This document shows, piece by piece, positions 35,316-45,931 of a stretch of DNA of 64,000 bases. Made by a program: the position numbers and the translations under genes. The notes beneath the pieces were generated by a model, which was given only the letters and a program-made list of their open reading frames with translations, did not search any database and had not been told where the DNA came from. Source of the stretch: Hymenopus coronatus (Eukaryota; Arthropoda; Insecta; Mantodea; Hymenopodidae); the NCBI GenBank assembly GCA_030762935.1, contig CM060883.1:91332001-91396000 (forward strand), given 5' to 3'. Positions within the stretch are counted from its first letter, which is position 1. Each line of letters begins with the position of its first letter.

Positions 35316-36152
35316 TTACTTTCTCTACACATACTATGTACATAGTGTATAGAGATTGCATTCCACCAACAAATTTGATACTGAGATTTCACTACAAATA
35401 TATGTTTTGGGGTCCCCTGTATCCAAAAAAAACATTTTTAGAAAAAGGTGTGTGTGTGTGTGTGTGTGTGTCTGTAAACACAATTACTCAAAAATGAAAA
35501 GTTGGTCGAATACCAAACTTGGTATATAAGTTTAGTATCTTCTAAGGATGCGATAGATTATGAGAAAAATCCCCTCACCCCAAATTACCCTTTACATGGA
35601 ATTTGATTTTCTCAAAAATGGCTCTAATGGTTTTGATTAAAATACCCTATATTAAAGATATTTACACGACAAATAAAATGTATATATTGAATTTTCTGGG
35701 ATAGCCTCTGAAGATCTCTTTATTCTGGATGAATTTTGCTGGATTTTGCATTTAACTAGTAAACTGTAAGAGATAAACAAAAATTACTACACAGAATATA
35801 TAGATCTCATTGAAATACACAATTTAGGTCATTACATTTTTTTCATATAGTTGACCATTATTGAGATATTTCTTGTTATTGGTTTCAGTTTTAAAATACT
35901 TTAAACTTTTCACATATGGCAATTTGTCAACTCCTGATAATGCAAGGAAATGGATTATTTCAACCATATGGCAACCAGCTTTTAAAAGATTTGACTATCG
36001 TTTTGCATAGTGTATTCCATTATTTGTCTTCTACTTACAAGAAAGCATTTCTGCTAATGTTTATCACAATTATCATGAATTAGAAGAATAAGCTTTATAA
36101 CAATTTGTAATAGAGATATAGAGAAAGTTACGTGAATGGAACACATCAGAAT
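35316..36152 (+). repeat. Dispersed repeat family A, near-complete copy 3
   Basis: It starts ttactttctctacacatact and ends near gtgaatggaacacatcaga. The first 40 bp form a near-palindrome around ctatgtacatag. It contains a (tg)n run at 35450-35471. Confidence 0.88.
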
Positions 36153-36538
36153 TTTTCTCATGCCATGTGTAATACAATTCAACTACACATTCATACATAT
36201 GTAATTTACCTCTCAACCACAATTACTTCAATATTTCAACAATGTTCTTCTAGATTTTTAATAACTTAATGGATTAGGAATATGATCTGCTTTAAATATT
36301 TGATTTTACTGAGTTAAAGAAAACAAAAAGCTTATAAAAGAAGATTGTGATGTTATACATGAGTATAAATAGAAGCATAAACTGCTGCATTCAATATGCA
36401 GTAGTCACATTTTGAAAAAATATTGTGCATTAAAGAAAATGAGAGGCTGTTATGCACATGTCTGGAAATATCATTACTGTATACTTTAAACTCAAATATA
36501 CTTCCATTTTGCTCACTGCATTCTGTATTTGTTTACAG
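36153..36538 (+). other. APMAP-like intron 3' end with acceptor
   Basis: The intron ends ctgtatttgtttacag at 36538, a good pyrimidine tract and AG acceptor before exon 2. Confidence 0.85.
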
Positions 36539-38453
36539 GTTATTGAGATATGATCCCAAGAAGAAAACTAATGAGGTGCTAATAGACAACCTGCACTTTG
36601 CCAATGGAGTGGTTCTCTCATCAAATGAAGAGTTTGTACTTGTTGCTGAAACAGCACGAAGTAGAATTCATAGATATTACCTGAAGGGTCCAAAAAAAGG
36701 AGTTCATGATATATTTCTGGATGGTCTTCCAGGATTACCAGACAATCTGAAATCAGATGGTAGCAGTGGATTTTTTGTTCCATTGGTGTTAGGTAGAGAT
36801 TCAAGTAACCCAGTACTTTTTCAGAGTCTTGGACCATTTCCATCCATTCGTAGGGCATTTTCTCGGCTTTTTGCATTGTTGGAATTGTTCTTTTGGCAGA
36901 TTGATTCATTATACCCAAACTACTTTGCAAAACGAGCCATTCACTTCATTGGGCACTTTGAATCAATGAATGGTATTGGCCCAAAGAGAGTTACTGTATT
37001 GCATGTGGATGAAAATGGGAAGATTAAGAGCAGCTATCATGGTACAGATGGAAACTTGACAGGTATTAGTGAAATGCATTGGTTTAATGGTGCCTTTTAT
37101 TTAGGCTCTCCATATAATACTTACATAGGAAGAGTAGCAATAGATATTCCTGAACTGCGTAAACAAAATATACTTCCAGTAAACGAAGAAACTATACTGA
37201 AAAAGCAAGTTCAAGATCAGGGGCAGCTAAAGAAGCAAACAAAACAAGATCAAGAAAAACGACCAATAGCAGAACAGAAATCGTCTGAGACAATAATACA
37301 AGAAACACGTTCAGCTCAGCTTAAGAAGCCAATTAGTTCTGATATAAATCAACAGAAGAAAGAAAAAAAGGAACAAGTTAAACCAGTTCAACAACCAAAG
37401 GAGTCATTAGAAAGCAACAAACCAAGAGCACAACAGCAAAAAGAACAACCTAAAGTGCAAGATAAAGCACCAAAAGGGAAAATTGGAAAAGAAGAAAAAC
37501 CAGTAGTGCAGCAACAAAAGGCACGTTTGCATCAAAGCAAAGAAACTGTTAATGAAGAAAAGCAATCAGCAGGTCAACAGAAACCACAGGCAGCAGCTCC
37601 AAAACCTCCTGTGCAGCAACAGAGGCAGTCAGCAGAAGCTCCCAAACCTGCTACACATCAGGAGAAACTGCAGCAACGACCAGCAGAAGTTCCAAAATCT
37701 GCTACACAGCAGCAGCACTCAACAGAAGATCCAAAATCTGCTACACATCAGCAGCAGTACTCAACAGAAGTTCCAAAATCTACTGCACATCAAAAACAAC
37801 GTAAGCAGCAGGAAACGGAGGTTCCAAAGCCTACTTCACAGCAATGGAAGAAACAGTCAGCAGAAGTTCCAAAATCTGGTGCTGAACAACAGAGGCAGCA
37901 ACAACGGTCAGCAGAAATTCCAAAATCTGGTGCACCAAAACAACAGCAGCAGCAGCAGCAAAAGTACTCGACAGATGGTCCAAAACCTACTGCTCAACAA
38001 CAGAAACAAAAGTTAGATGTTACAGACAATGTACAGAAAACAGTGCCACATAAAAAACCTCAAGCTAAAGAGACAAAATCACAGGCACAGCAGGAGAGAA
38101 ACACAGTTAAAGAAGATGCATTACCAGTGCAACAGAAAGAGCAGCCATTGAAACATAAACCAGTGGTGCAACAGAAATCACAATCTCAAGAAAACAGATC
38201 ACAAAAGCAGCAGCAGCAGCAGAAGTATCCAGCAAAAGAAGAGGAATTTGTGACACAACATAAAACCACAGCAGACCAGAAAGCAGCTAATCAGCAAGAA
38301 CCAGTAAAGGTAAAAAAGGCATCTATTCAAGAGTCAGCTCCACAAGTTCAGGAAAAGAATCCTGTTCAGCAGGAGAAGCCATCTGAGAAAAGTCATCCAA
38401 AGTCAAAAGTACAAGACAAAATACCTACAAAAGAGCAACATCCACCAAAATAA
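36539..38453 (+). CDS. APMAP/hemomucin-like protein, exon 2 with Q/K-rich tail
   Basis: It codes residues 211-848. Residues 211-412 complete the strictosidine-synthase-like propeller: LLRYDPKKKTNEVLIDNLHF, FANGVVLSSNEEFVLVAETA, SRIHRYYLKGPKKG, LPGLPDNLKSDGSSGFFVPL and HWFNGAFYLGSPY. From about residue 415 to 848 a low-complexity tail follows, rich in Q, K, E, P and S. Its centre (about 37628-38000) holds about nine imperfect copies of a motif like SAEVPKS followed by a Gln run. Drosophila hemomucin also has a long C-terminal extension, but a Thr-rich mucin one; here Thr is scarce, so the tail has a different make-up. Human APMAP has about 416 residues and no tail. The tail is outside the cell if topology is type II. 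No second membrane segment seen. Confidence 0.9.
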
Positions 38454-40276
38454 AAGCAGTGCTTCTACATAGTTAGCCTTTCCAATCTGTGATTGACAGA
38501 GCAGAATATAATCTTGCTATATTCAGGAGTATAGTGACAGATGTTTTAGAGATTTTTTTTTCCTATACAAAATGTTACTTGGGTGAAATAATGTTGCCAT
38601 TATATATGTGCATTTAGTACCTAGTCGAATAATTTTTCTCCATTCCCTATCATTTCAAGAAATTTTGCAGCATAATGCTGGTTATTCCATTAGGCATAGG
38701 AATCACAATAGGAATATACAAGCAAATTGCACCATAATTAATTATACTAAGACATTCCAGTGGATCAAGAAATTGTTGCAAAATGTACACTGTTATATAA
38801 ATGCAGACTTTACAGAAATTTTCCATCATTCTAAAGGACATACATGCAGGCGAAAAATATTTTTCAAATTGCATGCTGCTGAAGTGTTCCTTTCTATCTT
38901 GATTTGCATAAACATATACGTGTATGATATATATATTTTTATATCTAATGTATTTGTAAGTCCAAAGCAAGTTTTGATGGTGTATAGAAAGTTTTATCAT
39001 ATGTATATGGGTACATGGTTTGGTTTGGATTCAAACAATGATGTTATGCATAGTATGCATCAAAGTTGATGTATGCATGATTTTGGAATGTTTGTTTATA
39101 GTCTGTTTTGTGATGGTAGCCAAGTCTTCCCTTCTATGTCTTTTTATTCATTGTGATATTCTGTTCTTTGTGGAAGTTAGTGGTTTTAATGTTCTGTAAT
39201 TTAGTACCATTGAAATTCTGGGCAGCTTTCTGATTAGTGTAAATCTAATACATTTAATCTAGACTGTTTTTATTGAAGTAAGTATTTAATCTCATTGAAA
39301 TCAATATACATTTGAGGTAATGGAAGTAATGTATTGTTTCTGTCCTTGCTTTCATTTGTTTGCCCTTTTATTACTTTGTATTTTAAGAGATAAACTAACA
39401 GGATTGCCACATTTTTATATTCAGATATATTGTGTTTGAGCAAGAGATATATAGTTCTATTATTTTGTAATCCTGTTGTTTCTGAATACAGCATTATTTT
39501 ATTCAATTTTTAATTGTATTCTTATACCATGAATAGCCATCCCACATCTTTCCTTATGCCACAGAAAGTAGAATAAGCCATTTTGTGAGAACATCAGGAT
39601 GTGCAAATATAATCAAATTCACTGTTTGTTTTGTTTTTTTTTTTCAAAATTTAATCATTAAAATACATATTTTCTGTCAAGAGCCAGCTGGATACTCAAG
39701 AAGGTACATATGATCTAGTATCAAAATTGTGCTGTCTATTCATGTTAGGGAGCTTTAAAAATACTAACATTTTGGAATCTGCCATACCTATTCTGCAACA
39801 TCTGGTTAAAATTTAATAACCTGTTAATGCTACTAACCAGTTCCTATGCACTATTTGCCATTCTCTAACATCATCTTGGTGAGAGGAAGTAAATTACTAT
39901 TACTAAAAGCCAAGACTGTGCATGCTGTTAGCATTAGCATTACAAAATTAATACAATTTTTGTGCTTCTTGATCTTATAGAGTAACATTAACAATCTTCT
40001 TAATCAGAAAGTTCAGAATAGCTCTGTATATCTCTATGTTTGTTATGTCCTTGAGCTTCCTTTTCTAATTTATAAAGTTGCTTGTAGTATAATTCATTTA
40101 ATACTACAACGTGGGTATGCTGTACTTTATGTATGTATTATTTACTACTATATAAGGAAAGATATATATATATATATCATATCATAATTTTACACTCCTT
40201 AGAGAAAACTGTGGCTATAAGAATAATGTTCTTGGATTGGAAGTTCTAGAATAGAAAAAAAAATTATAATGTATGC

Positions 40277-40308
<32 letters not shown>

Positions 40309-40620
40309 CTGACTGACAGAGAATGAGGGCTAAAAATAAAGACTGTTACAAAGCAATTGAACTTGGATATTTCAAAAATCCAGATGATCCTCTCATATTT
40401 TCCAGAGGACACCATGTTTCATATTCATTACCTCACCATTCATTCAACTCATAAACATGAAATCCAATTGTAATCTGTCTTACTAGCTCTCAAGGTTGGT
40501 ACATGTCCAGTATTGCAGAATATTTGATGTTGTCATTTTCAGACAATAAGTGGTAGTCAAAATTATAAACAGAATTACAGACATGCTGAAATTATAAACC
40601 TTATCATTTGCATAATGTTT
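38454..40620 (+). other. APMAP-like 3' UTR and flank
   Basis: AT-rich, without a gene. The first clear AATAAA on the plus strand is at about 40335, just after a 28-base poly-A run at 40277-40304. A 3' UTR of about 1.9 kb is possible but not shown. A TA-rich tract lies near 40160-40178. Confidence 0.45.
40277..40304 (+). repeat. Poly-A run
   Basis: 28 uninterrupted A. It may be the tail of an old retroposed sequence or simple slippage; no retrogene was recognised before it. Confidence 0.9.
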
Positions 40621-40634
40621 TAATTCTAAGCGTT

Positions 40635-40705
40635 CATGGGCTTCTAGGGTAAGTTCATGGATTTACCCCGTTTTGAAGATGTACATCATCTTCGTCTTCA
40701 CCCAA
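40635..40705 (-). repeat. Dispersed repeat family B, inverted partial copy
   Basis: The complement reads gggtgaagacgaagatgatg, then tacatcttcaaaacg, then ccatgaacttaccctagaag. It matches the hairpin part of the copy at 40919 in the opposite direction. Confidence 0.7.
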
Positions 40706-40918
40706 CACATTAGAAAACTTCACTGCATTCTTATAACTCAGATTGTGCTTCAAAACATGTGTGCTATAAAATGTTTTCAAAGAGGTGCATGCTAAAGTTA
40801 AAACAGGCGTATAACTGTCATAAGTAGTTTTCTTCGAGGTCCCTGCCTATGCCTCAATCATTATTTTAAATATCAGTTGCTTTATGGCAAAAAAAACATT
40901 AATGCAAACCAATCAGAA

Positions 40919-41060
40919 GCTAGCTTCATTCAGGCACTATAAATATGCAAATCTGGACTTTCAAGTTATCAGATTACCCTGAAGACGAAGATGATATACA
41001 TCTTCAAAATGTTGGAGTCAATCCATGCACTTACCAGGCTAGAACTCCTAGAACATTAAA
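40919..41060 (+). repeat. Dispersed repeat family B, copy 2
   Basis: It matches 12675-12815 along its length. ctgaaga is at 40979-40985, then a GAAGAT/ATCTTC stem, then caaaatgttgg, so the GAAA of the first copy is changed here. Confidence 0.75.
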
Positions 41061-41649
41061 GCTAATACATCTTCAGAAAAGCTTCAGCTGTTACTTTAAT
41101 TCTTTAATGTTTGTTCTTTGAATGTAAGCTATCAACTTGCCAATTATAATAGGCCATAATAGAGTTGTTTGAGTCAACTAAAAAGCCATTGGAGCCTATC
41201 CGATACATGTGGAAATTACATAATTGCTTTCATTGTACACTGTATAAGACACAAATATTTTCTGATAATGCTAAACATTATTAATAGCTTCTTTTTACAT
41301 TTAAAAGCCCTTTTAACTTTGTAAATGTTGATTTTAAGCTGAAAAGCATGTTTAATACGTTTGTTAGATAATTTTATCAAAGTAAAAGATTTTACTTTTG
41401 AGTCTTTTTGATAAAATATAAGTTTTAAAATAACCTAACAAACTGAGCATAAAGGAGGTTTTCAGTAAAATTCTATTAACGTAGCTGCAGTCATACACTT
41501 CACGTAAGTGGTTCTAGTCGGATCAGCCTAAACAAGTTCAGTGTCTTATTTTTGATTTGTGGCTGCCTGTTTCGTGGCCTACTGTTGCTGCAGGATGCAC
41601 ACTGCTACCAGCTGAGTTGAATATTTACAGACTCTGAACTCAAGCGCAT
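41061..41649. other. No gene recognised
   Basis: AT-rich sequence between Penelope-associated repeats. Confidence 0.55.
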
Positions 41650-42004
41650 AGCATGCAGACAATTCAAGTGCATATAATAGTGAGTTGGTAAATGGTAACA
41701 CATCACTGAAAATTTGACTTGGACATGTTTTGGGAATGAGGAATTGTTCCCATTATCAACAATTCTGCACCTGATGTGCTGCTTTTGTTTCCTGTCCAGG
41801 GGCTGCTGTAGATTACTAGTGCTCTCTGGTGATAGGGTGATGAATCTCCCAAGGGTGGTTGGTGGTGGTAATTCAAAAATCATTACGTGGTCTTTGTGTT
41901 TTTGTAAATGAATCTTTTCCCAGGTTTCTAATTTGTAGCTGTTTTTTATTGGTTTTAAAAGTTTTATATCTGGTGTGATATCATGATTTGAGGTCCAAAA
42001 TGAT
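41650..42004 (-). pseudogene. Penelope-like element 3' end
   Basis: The minus strand reads FWTSNHDITPDIKLLKPIKN, then WEKIHLQKHKDHVMIFELPP, then RFITLSPESTSNLQQPLDRK. It matches 10561-10920, that is the part just after the GIY-YIG core and the 3' flank. The catalytic core itself is absent. Confidence 0.7.
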
Positions 42005-42160
42005 GAGCTACTGCTGATAATGGGAACAATACCCATTCCCAAAATGCGTCTAAGTAAGTGGAATTTTCAGTGATTTAGTGTTACCATTTACCAACTCGCT
42101 TATTGTATGACTATGCATCACAATTACTAGCTTTTATTCCCTCAAATAGTGAATTAACAT
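42005..42160 (+). repeat. Penelope-like 3' flank, inverted partner
   Basis: gggaacaatacccattccca to tttattccctcaaatagtga matches 11316-11455 on the plus strand. It is head to head with the minus-strand copy on its left, repeating the arrangement seen at 10561-11460. Confidence 0.7.
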
Positions 42161-42184
42161 GCATACAATAACCAAATACCTTTA

Positions 42185-43086
42185 TCACAGAAGGTGTTGG
42201 AAAAGGTGATCTTGTTCTGCCACGCATCTCTCACACCTTTTAAGAAAATGGCCATTAACACACAATTCTTCTTCTGCAATTTCATAATTTCTCTTCTGAT
42301 ATCGTCTTTCAGTTCTTCCAGTGTATGTGGGTTGTTCTGATAAACTTAGTTTTAAGCTCCCCCATAAATAAGTCACATACCGTAAGGTCTGAGGAAGGCG
42401 GTAGCCATATTCCTTTACTGATCTTCAAAAATTTCCTGAATTAATATCAATGAGAGATCAGCTGTAAATGCAGTAGCAGAGTCTTGTTGAAAATATGCTA
42501 GTGTGCACTCAATGTAATGCAAATATTCCAGGAATTGTTTGATGTATCCCTGTACCTCAGTCCATTAACTGTATCCTCAAAGAATACAGGCCCTATAATT
42601 CGGTACACACTCCAAACACCAATTGGACAAAGACATTCCGTGTAAAATATAGTTTTTCTGCACTCCAATATCTGTTGTTTTGTGTTGATACATGGCCATT
42701 TAAATAAAATCATGCTTTGTCTGTGAAAAAAATTAACTTTGGGTCCACAGAGCCATCATTAACTTTACCTGACACCTAATTATAGAAGTTTACTGTACTC
42801 ACACTATCACATGATTGCAATTTCTGAACTACGGTTATCTTATAAGGTTTTAATTTTAAAAGTTTAATGGCTTTCCAAGCCGATAATTGTGAAACTCCTG
42901 TTTCCTGTGATAACCTAATTGGAGATTTTCTAGGGCTATGTTGTACATTTTGTCCTATCTCGTCAAGTTTTTCCTCCGTAAGCATCTGGCAAGAACAGAA
43001 CCCATTTCTCTCTGTTATGTACTGTCTCTGTGAGAGGTGCGAGGATACCAGGAAATCTGCCGTGCCACTTGTCTACAGTATTCAGT
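42185..43086 (-). pseudogene. Mariner-like transposase, decayed but near full span
   Basis: Minus strand order: DNA-binding part LTEEKLDEIGQNVQHSPRKS, then RLSQETGVSQLSAWKAIKLL (42985-42780), then IGPVFFEDTVN near 42590, a decayed DGAxxHT-like stretch, then SSDLTVCDLFMG (last Asp region) and TGRTERRYQK near 42310, ending EQDHLFQHLL at 42187. This is the arthropod mariner/IS630-type family with a DD34-like core. It has frame changes and stops throughout. Terminal inverted repeats were not found. Confidence 0.8.
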
Positions 43087-44059
43087 GCTCATGCAGGAAT
43101 CATACATGAATATGCTGTGTGCTAAAGTTTACTGAGTTGTTGGCATTATAACAGAGCTATTACAATTTAACCACAAGGAACAAAACAAGAACTTGTACTA
43201 GAAACAGTCGCACATGCACTAATGCTGAAGAAAGTGGGAAGCACTGAGTTCATACAGTGACCACAGCCAAAAATAAGTCACTGTATTTATGCATGCAGAT
43301 ACATATGGGACATAATTGCCATACAGCAATAAGCATAATAGTGATAATTTTTTTCCTGACTTGATAGAATGTTCTGTTTTCAACAACGTAATCAGTGCAT
43401 TATGTAATAAAATCCACACCTTCCCTTCCCAGTTTCCAAAACCTTAGTGAGTTGTGTATTCACTCAAACCTAAATGACATTTTGATACTATTTATCTCAA
43501 ATGTTAACTTTGTGATCCTCCCCCTCCCAAAAATGTGTGTAAGTCATCAATGCTTTCAACATTTAGAAGATCCCTGTAAACAAGTTCTTACAGCACCCAC
43601 CAGAGGGCTTCCATATTCACTGTGTGACACTGGCAATACTTCCATAAATGAAAATAAGCTGAATATGCAAATGAATGTTCAATAGTAACTAAGACAAGTG
43701 TTGAATAACATGAATGCTATTTATTTACCATTATGCTTTTAATCTACCAATTTCAGTTTGGATGTTACTGTGCAGCAAGATTTATTTATAACTCCTTGTT
43801 CCTGGATAACTTGTCAAGAGTTTATAACCAACTAATTTTTTTTGGTACAATGATCTTGTTTGCAAATAAATTGAATCTGTGATAAAGACAACATTTTAAC
43901 CACTTTGTCAATTTGTAAATGCATTTACTGTTATTCTTGAAATACTGTAAGGATTGATAGCCTGAAGCTGAAGCTACAGAATACGTGGTTCAGTGGTTTC
44001 AGACTTGAGTCCAGTAAAGGAGAACAAAAGATTTATTAAACAAACAAGCTTAGCATTCT
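43087..44059. other. No gene recognised
   Basis: AT-rich sequence leading into the 140-bp satellite. Confidence 0.55.
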
Positions 44060-45016
44060 CTAGACATCTCTGGTTATCTGTCCCTGCTGGAAGACTAGAA
44101 GCATGAAAAAACCCAAGATTCATGAATCGAAAAAGTTCTGTTTTATTCTGGTGCTCCAGGCTGTAAACTGCACTTATATACTATTGTAAGCGATTTTTAA
44201 AGAACTTTTGTTCCATGCTTATTTGGTGGCCAGAAGACTAAATGCATCATAAAATCAAGTATCAAGAATCGAAAAATTTCTGTGATATTCTTGTACTCCA
44301 GGCTGTAAACTCCACTAATAAACAATTTTAAGCGATTTTATAGAACATCTCTTCACGGCTATTTTGGTTGTCAGAAGACTAGAAGCATAAAAAATCTAGG
44401 TTCAAGCATCAAAAATGTTCTATGATATTCTTGTGCTCCAGGCTATAAACTGCAGATATATACCATTTTAAGCAATTTTTAAAGAACTTTTGTTCGAAGC
44501 TTATTTGGTCGTGATTAGACGATGCATTTAAAATCAAGTTTTCATAATTCCAAAAACTTCTTTAAATCTGGTGCTTGGGCCTGTAAACTGTAAACAGCGA
44601 TTTTAGAGAACTGTTGTTCAAAGCTTATTTGGCCGCCAAAACACTAGAATAATCTAAAAATCTGGTTCAAGAATCCAAAAATTTCTGTGATATTCTTGTC
44701 CTCCAGGCTGTAAACTGCAAGTATATACCATTTTGAGCGAGTTTTAAAGAACTTTTGTACAGGGCTTATTTGGTCGCCAAAAGATTAGAAGCATAAAAAA
44801 AAAGCAAGTTTCTAGAATTGAAAAATGTCTTGTGATCCAGGCTGTAAAGTGAAGTTTACATTTTAAACGATTTTTAAGGAAGTTTTGGGTTTATTTGGTC
44901 GCTAAAAGACCAAGAGGGATCTAAAAATCGGGGTTCTCTACTGAAAAAAAAAAAAAATGTTTTATTCTTACACCATTTGAAGCGATTTTAAAGAATTTTT
45001 GTTTGTGGGCTTATTT
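44060..45016 (+). repeat. Satellite array block 1, unit about 130-146 bp
   Basis: Diverged head-to-tail units share ctccaggctgtaaactgca, attttaagcgatttttaaag, aacttttgttcagggcttat, ttggtcgccagaagactaga and gaatcgaaaaatttctgtg. Marker spacing is 128-146 bp, giving about 7 units. It is cut at 45017 by the TIR element and resumes after 55395. Confidence 0.9.
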
Positions 45017-45205
45017 TGGCACAAGTGACTAAAGGTCTAAGGTGTGTGACCTTGGTCTTTAGATGTTTGTGTCACCATAACGACAAGGTTAGAAAGGTGA
45101 ATGACAACATCCTTAACCAACCGTGACTAGAACTAAAAAGGTCTTTGAACCTGTGACCTTTCCGCTTGGCGCCTGGGTGGTGGGTAATTTGAACCATCCG
45201 AGGGA
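45017..45205 (+). repeat. Left terminal inverted repeat
   Basis: It reads ggcacaagtgactaaaggtc, later gtgtttgtgtcaccataacg, then ttgaacctgtgacctttccg and cttggcgcctgggtgg. It matches the complement of 55065-55265 with many single-base differences and a few indels. Confidence 0.85.
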
Positions 45206-45399
45206 GTCTTTATATTTTTTATGTATTGGTTACATAAAGTTTTATACAGAAGTGGATATATTGGATGTTTTCTCAATACATGAAATTTGTTAATGAACTC
45301 TTGTTAAATAATGAGCCAAGTTATTTTGATATGTCCATTTCCAATTCAAATTGTACAAATTGAAATTTTAATATCACCGTGAGACGTTTTGATAATTAA

Positions 45400-45931
45400 G
45401 TGTGGGTGCTATCTTAAATGCCATAGAAACTATGTTGCAAAGTAACTGGCACACTGAAATTTACTTGTATATACACTAAAATAATAGAAGTTGAAGGTTT
45501 TAATGAATGTGAGACATGTTTTAAAAACAAAGGTATTATTGTTATCAACAATACTGATTCACTTTGGCTACCTAGAGCAATAGCGGTTTGCATGGTGAAA
45601 ATTACCAAACATCCAGTTTTTTGTAAAAGAAAAAGTTGAATACATGCAAAAGTGATGATGCTGTGCGGGTTATTTCAAAAAGCGGTCTCAGAGGATATAA
45701 CGAATTTCACAAGTTTAAAAAAATATAGTTTTACAGTTTTTGATGTCATAAGAGTAACAAAATGTCTATAAGTAAACGAAAAGTAGAGACAAACATGTAA
45801 ATTTAAATTATCACAACACCATTTCAATGCTATTGTGGACTTATATAGAGCACGTAAATGCAAAGTTTACTGTAGGCAATGCAACTTACTTTCAAAAAAT
45901 AAGAAAGCACTGCATCGCCGCGAGCATAATT
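45400..45931 (+). pseudogene. Protein-primed DNA polymerase B, N-terminal segment
   Basis: The plus strand reads NNTDSLWLPRAIAVCMVKIT, later SQHHFNAIVDLYRA and VYCRQCNLLSKNK. These match the N-terminal region of the Maverick-type polymerase family: a conserved D-x-LCLxRAI block, then H-x-x-AI and the first Cys pair. Frame changes lie near 45640 and 45690-45790. The segment ends inside a Cys-His region at the TSD of the transposon inserted at 45932. Known role: replication of the element using a protein primer. Confidence 0.7.

Noticed and set aside
35180..35392. Minus-strand frames in family A repeats (also at 14870 and 8274) as a shared protein
   Set aside because: The similar peptides simply reflect the shared repeat DNA; frames differ and stop at different points.
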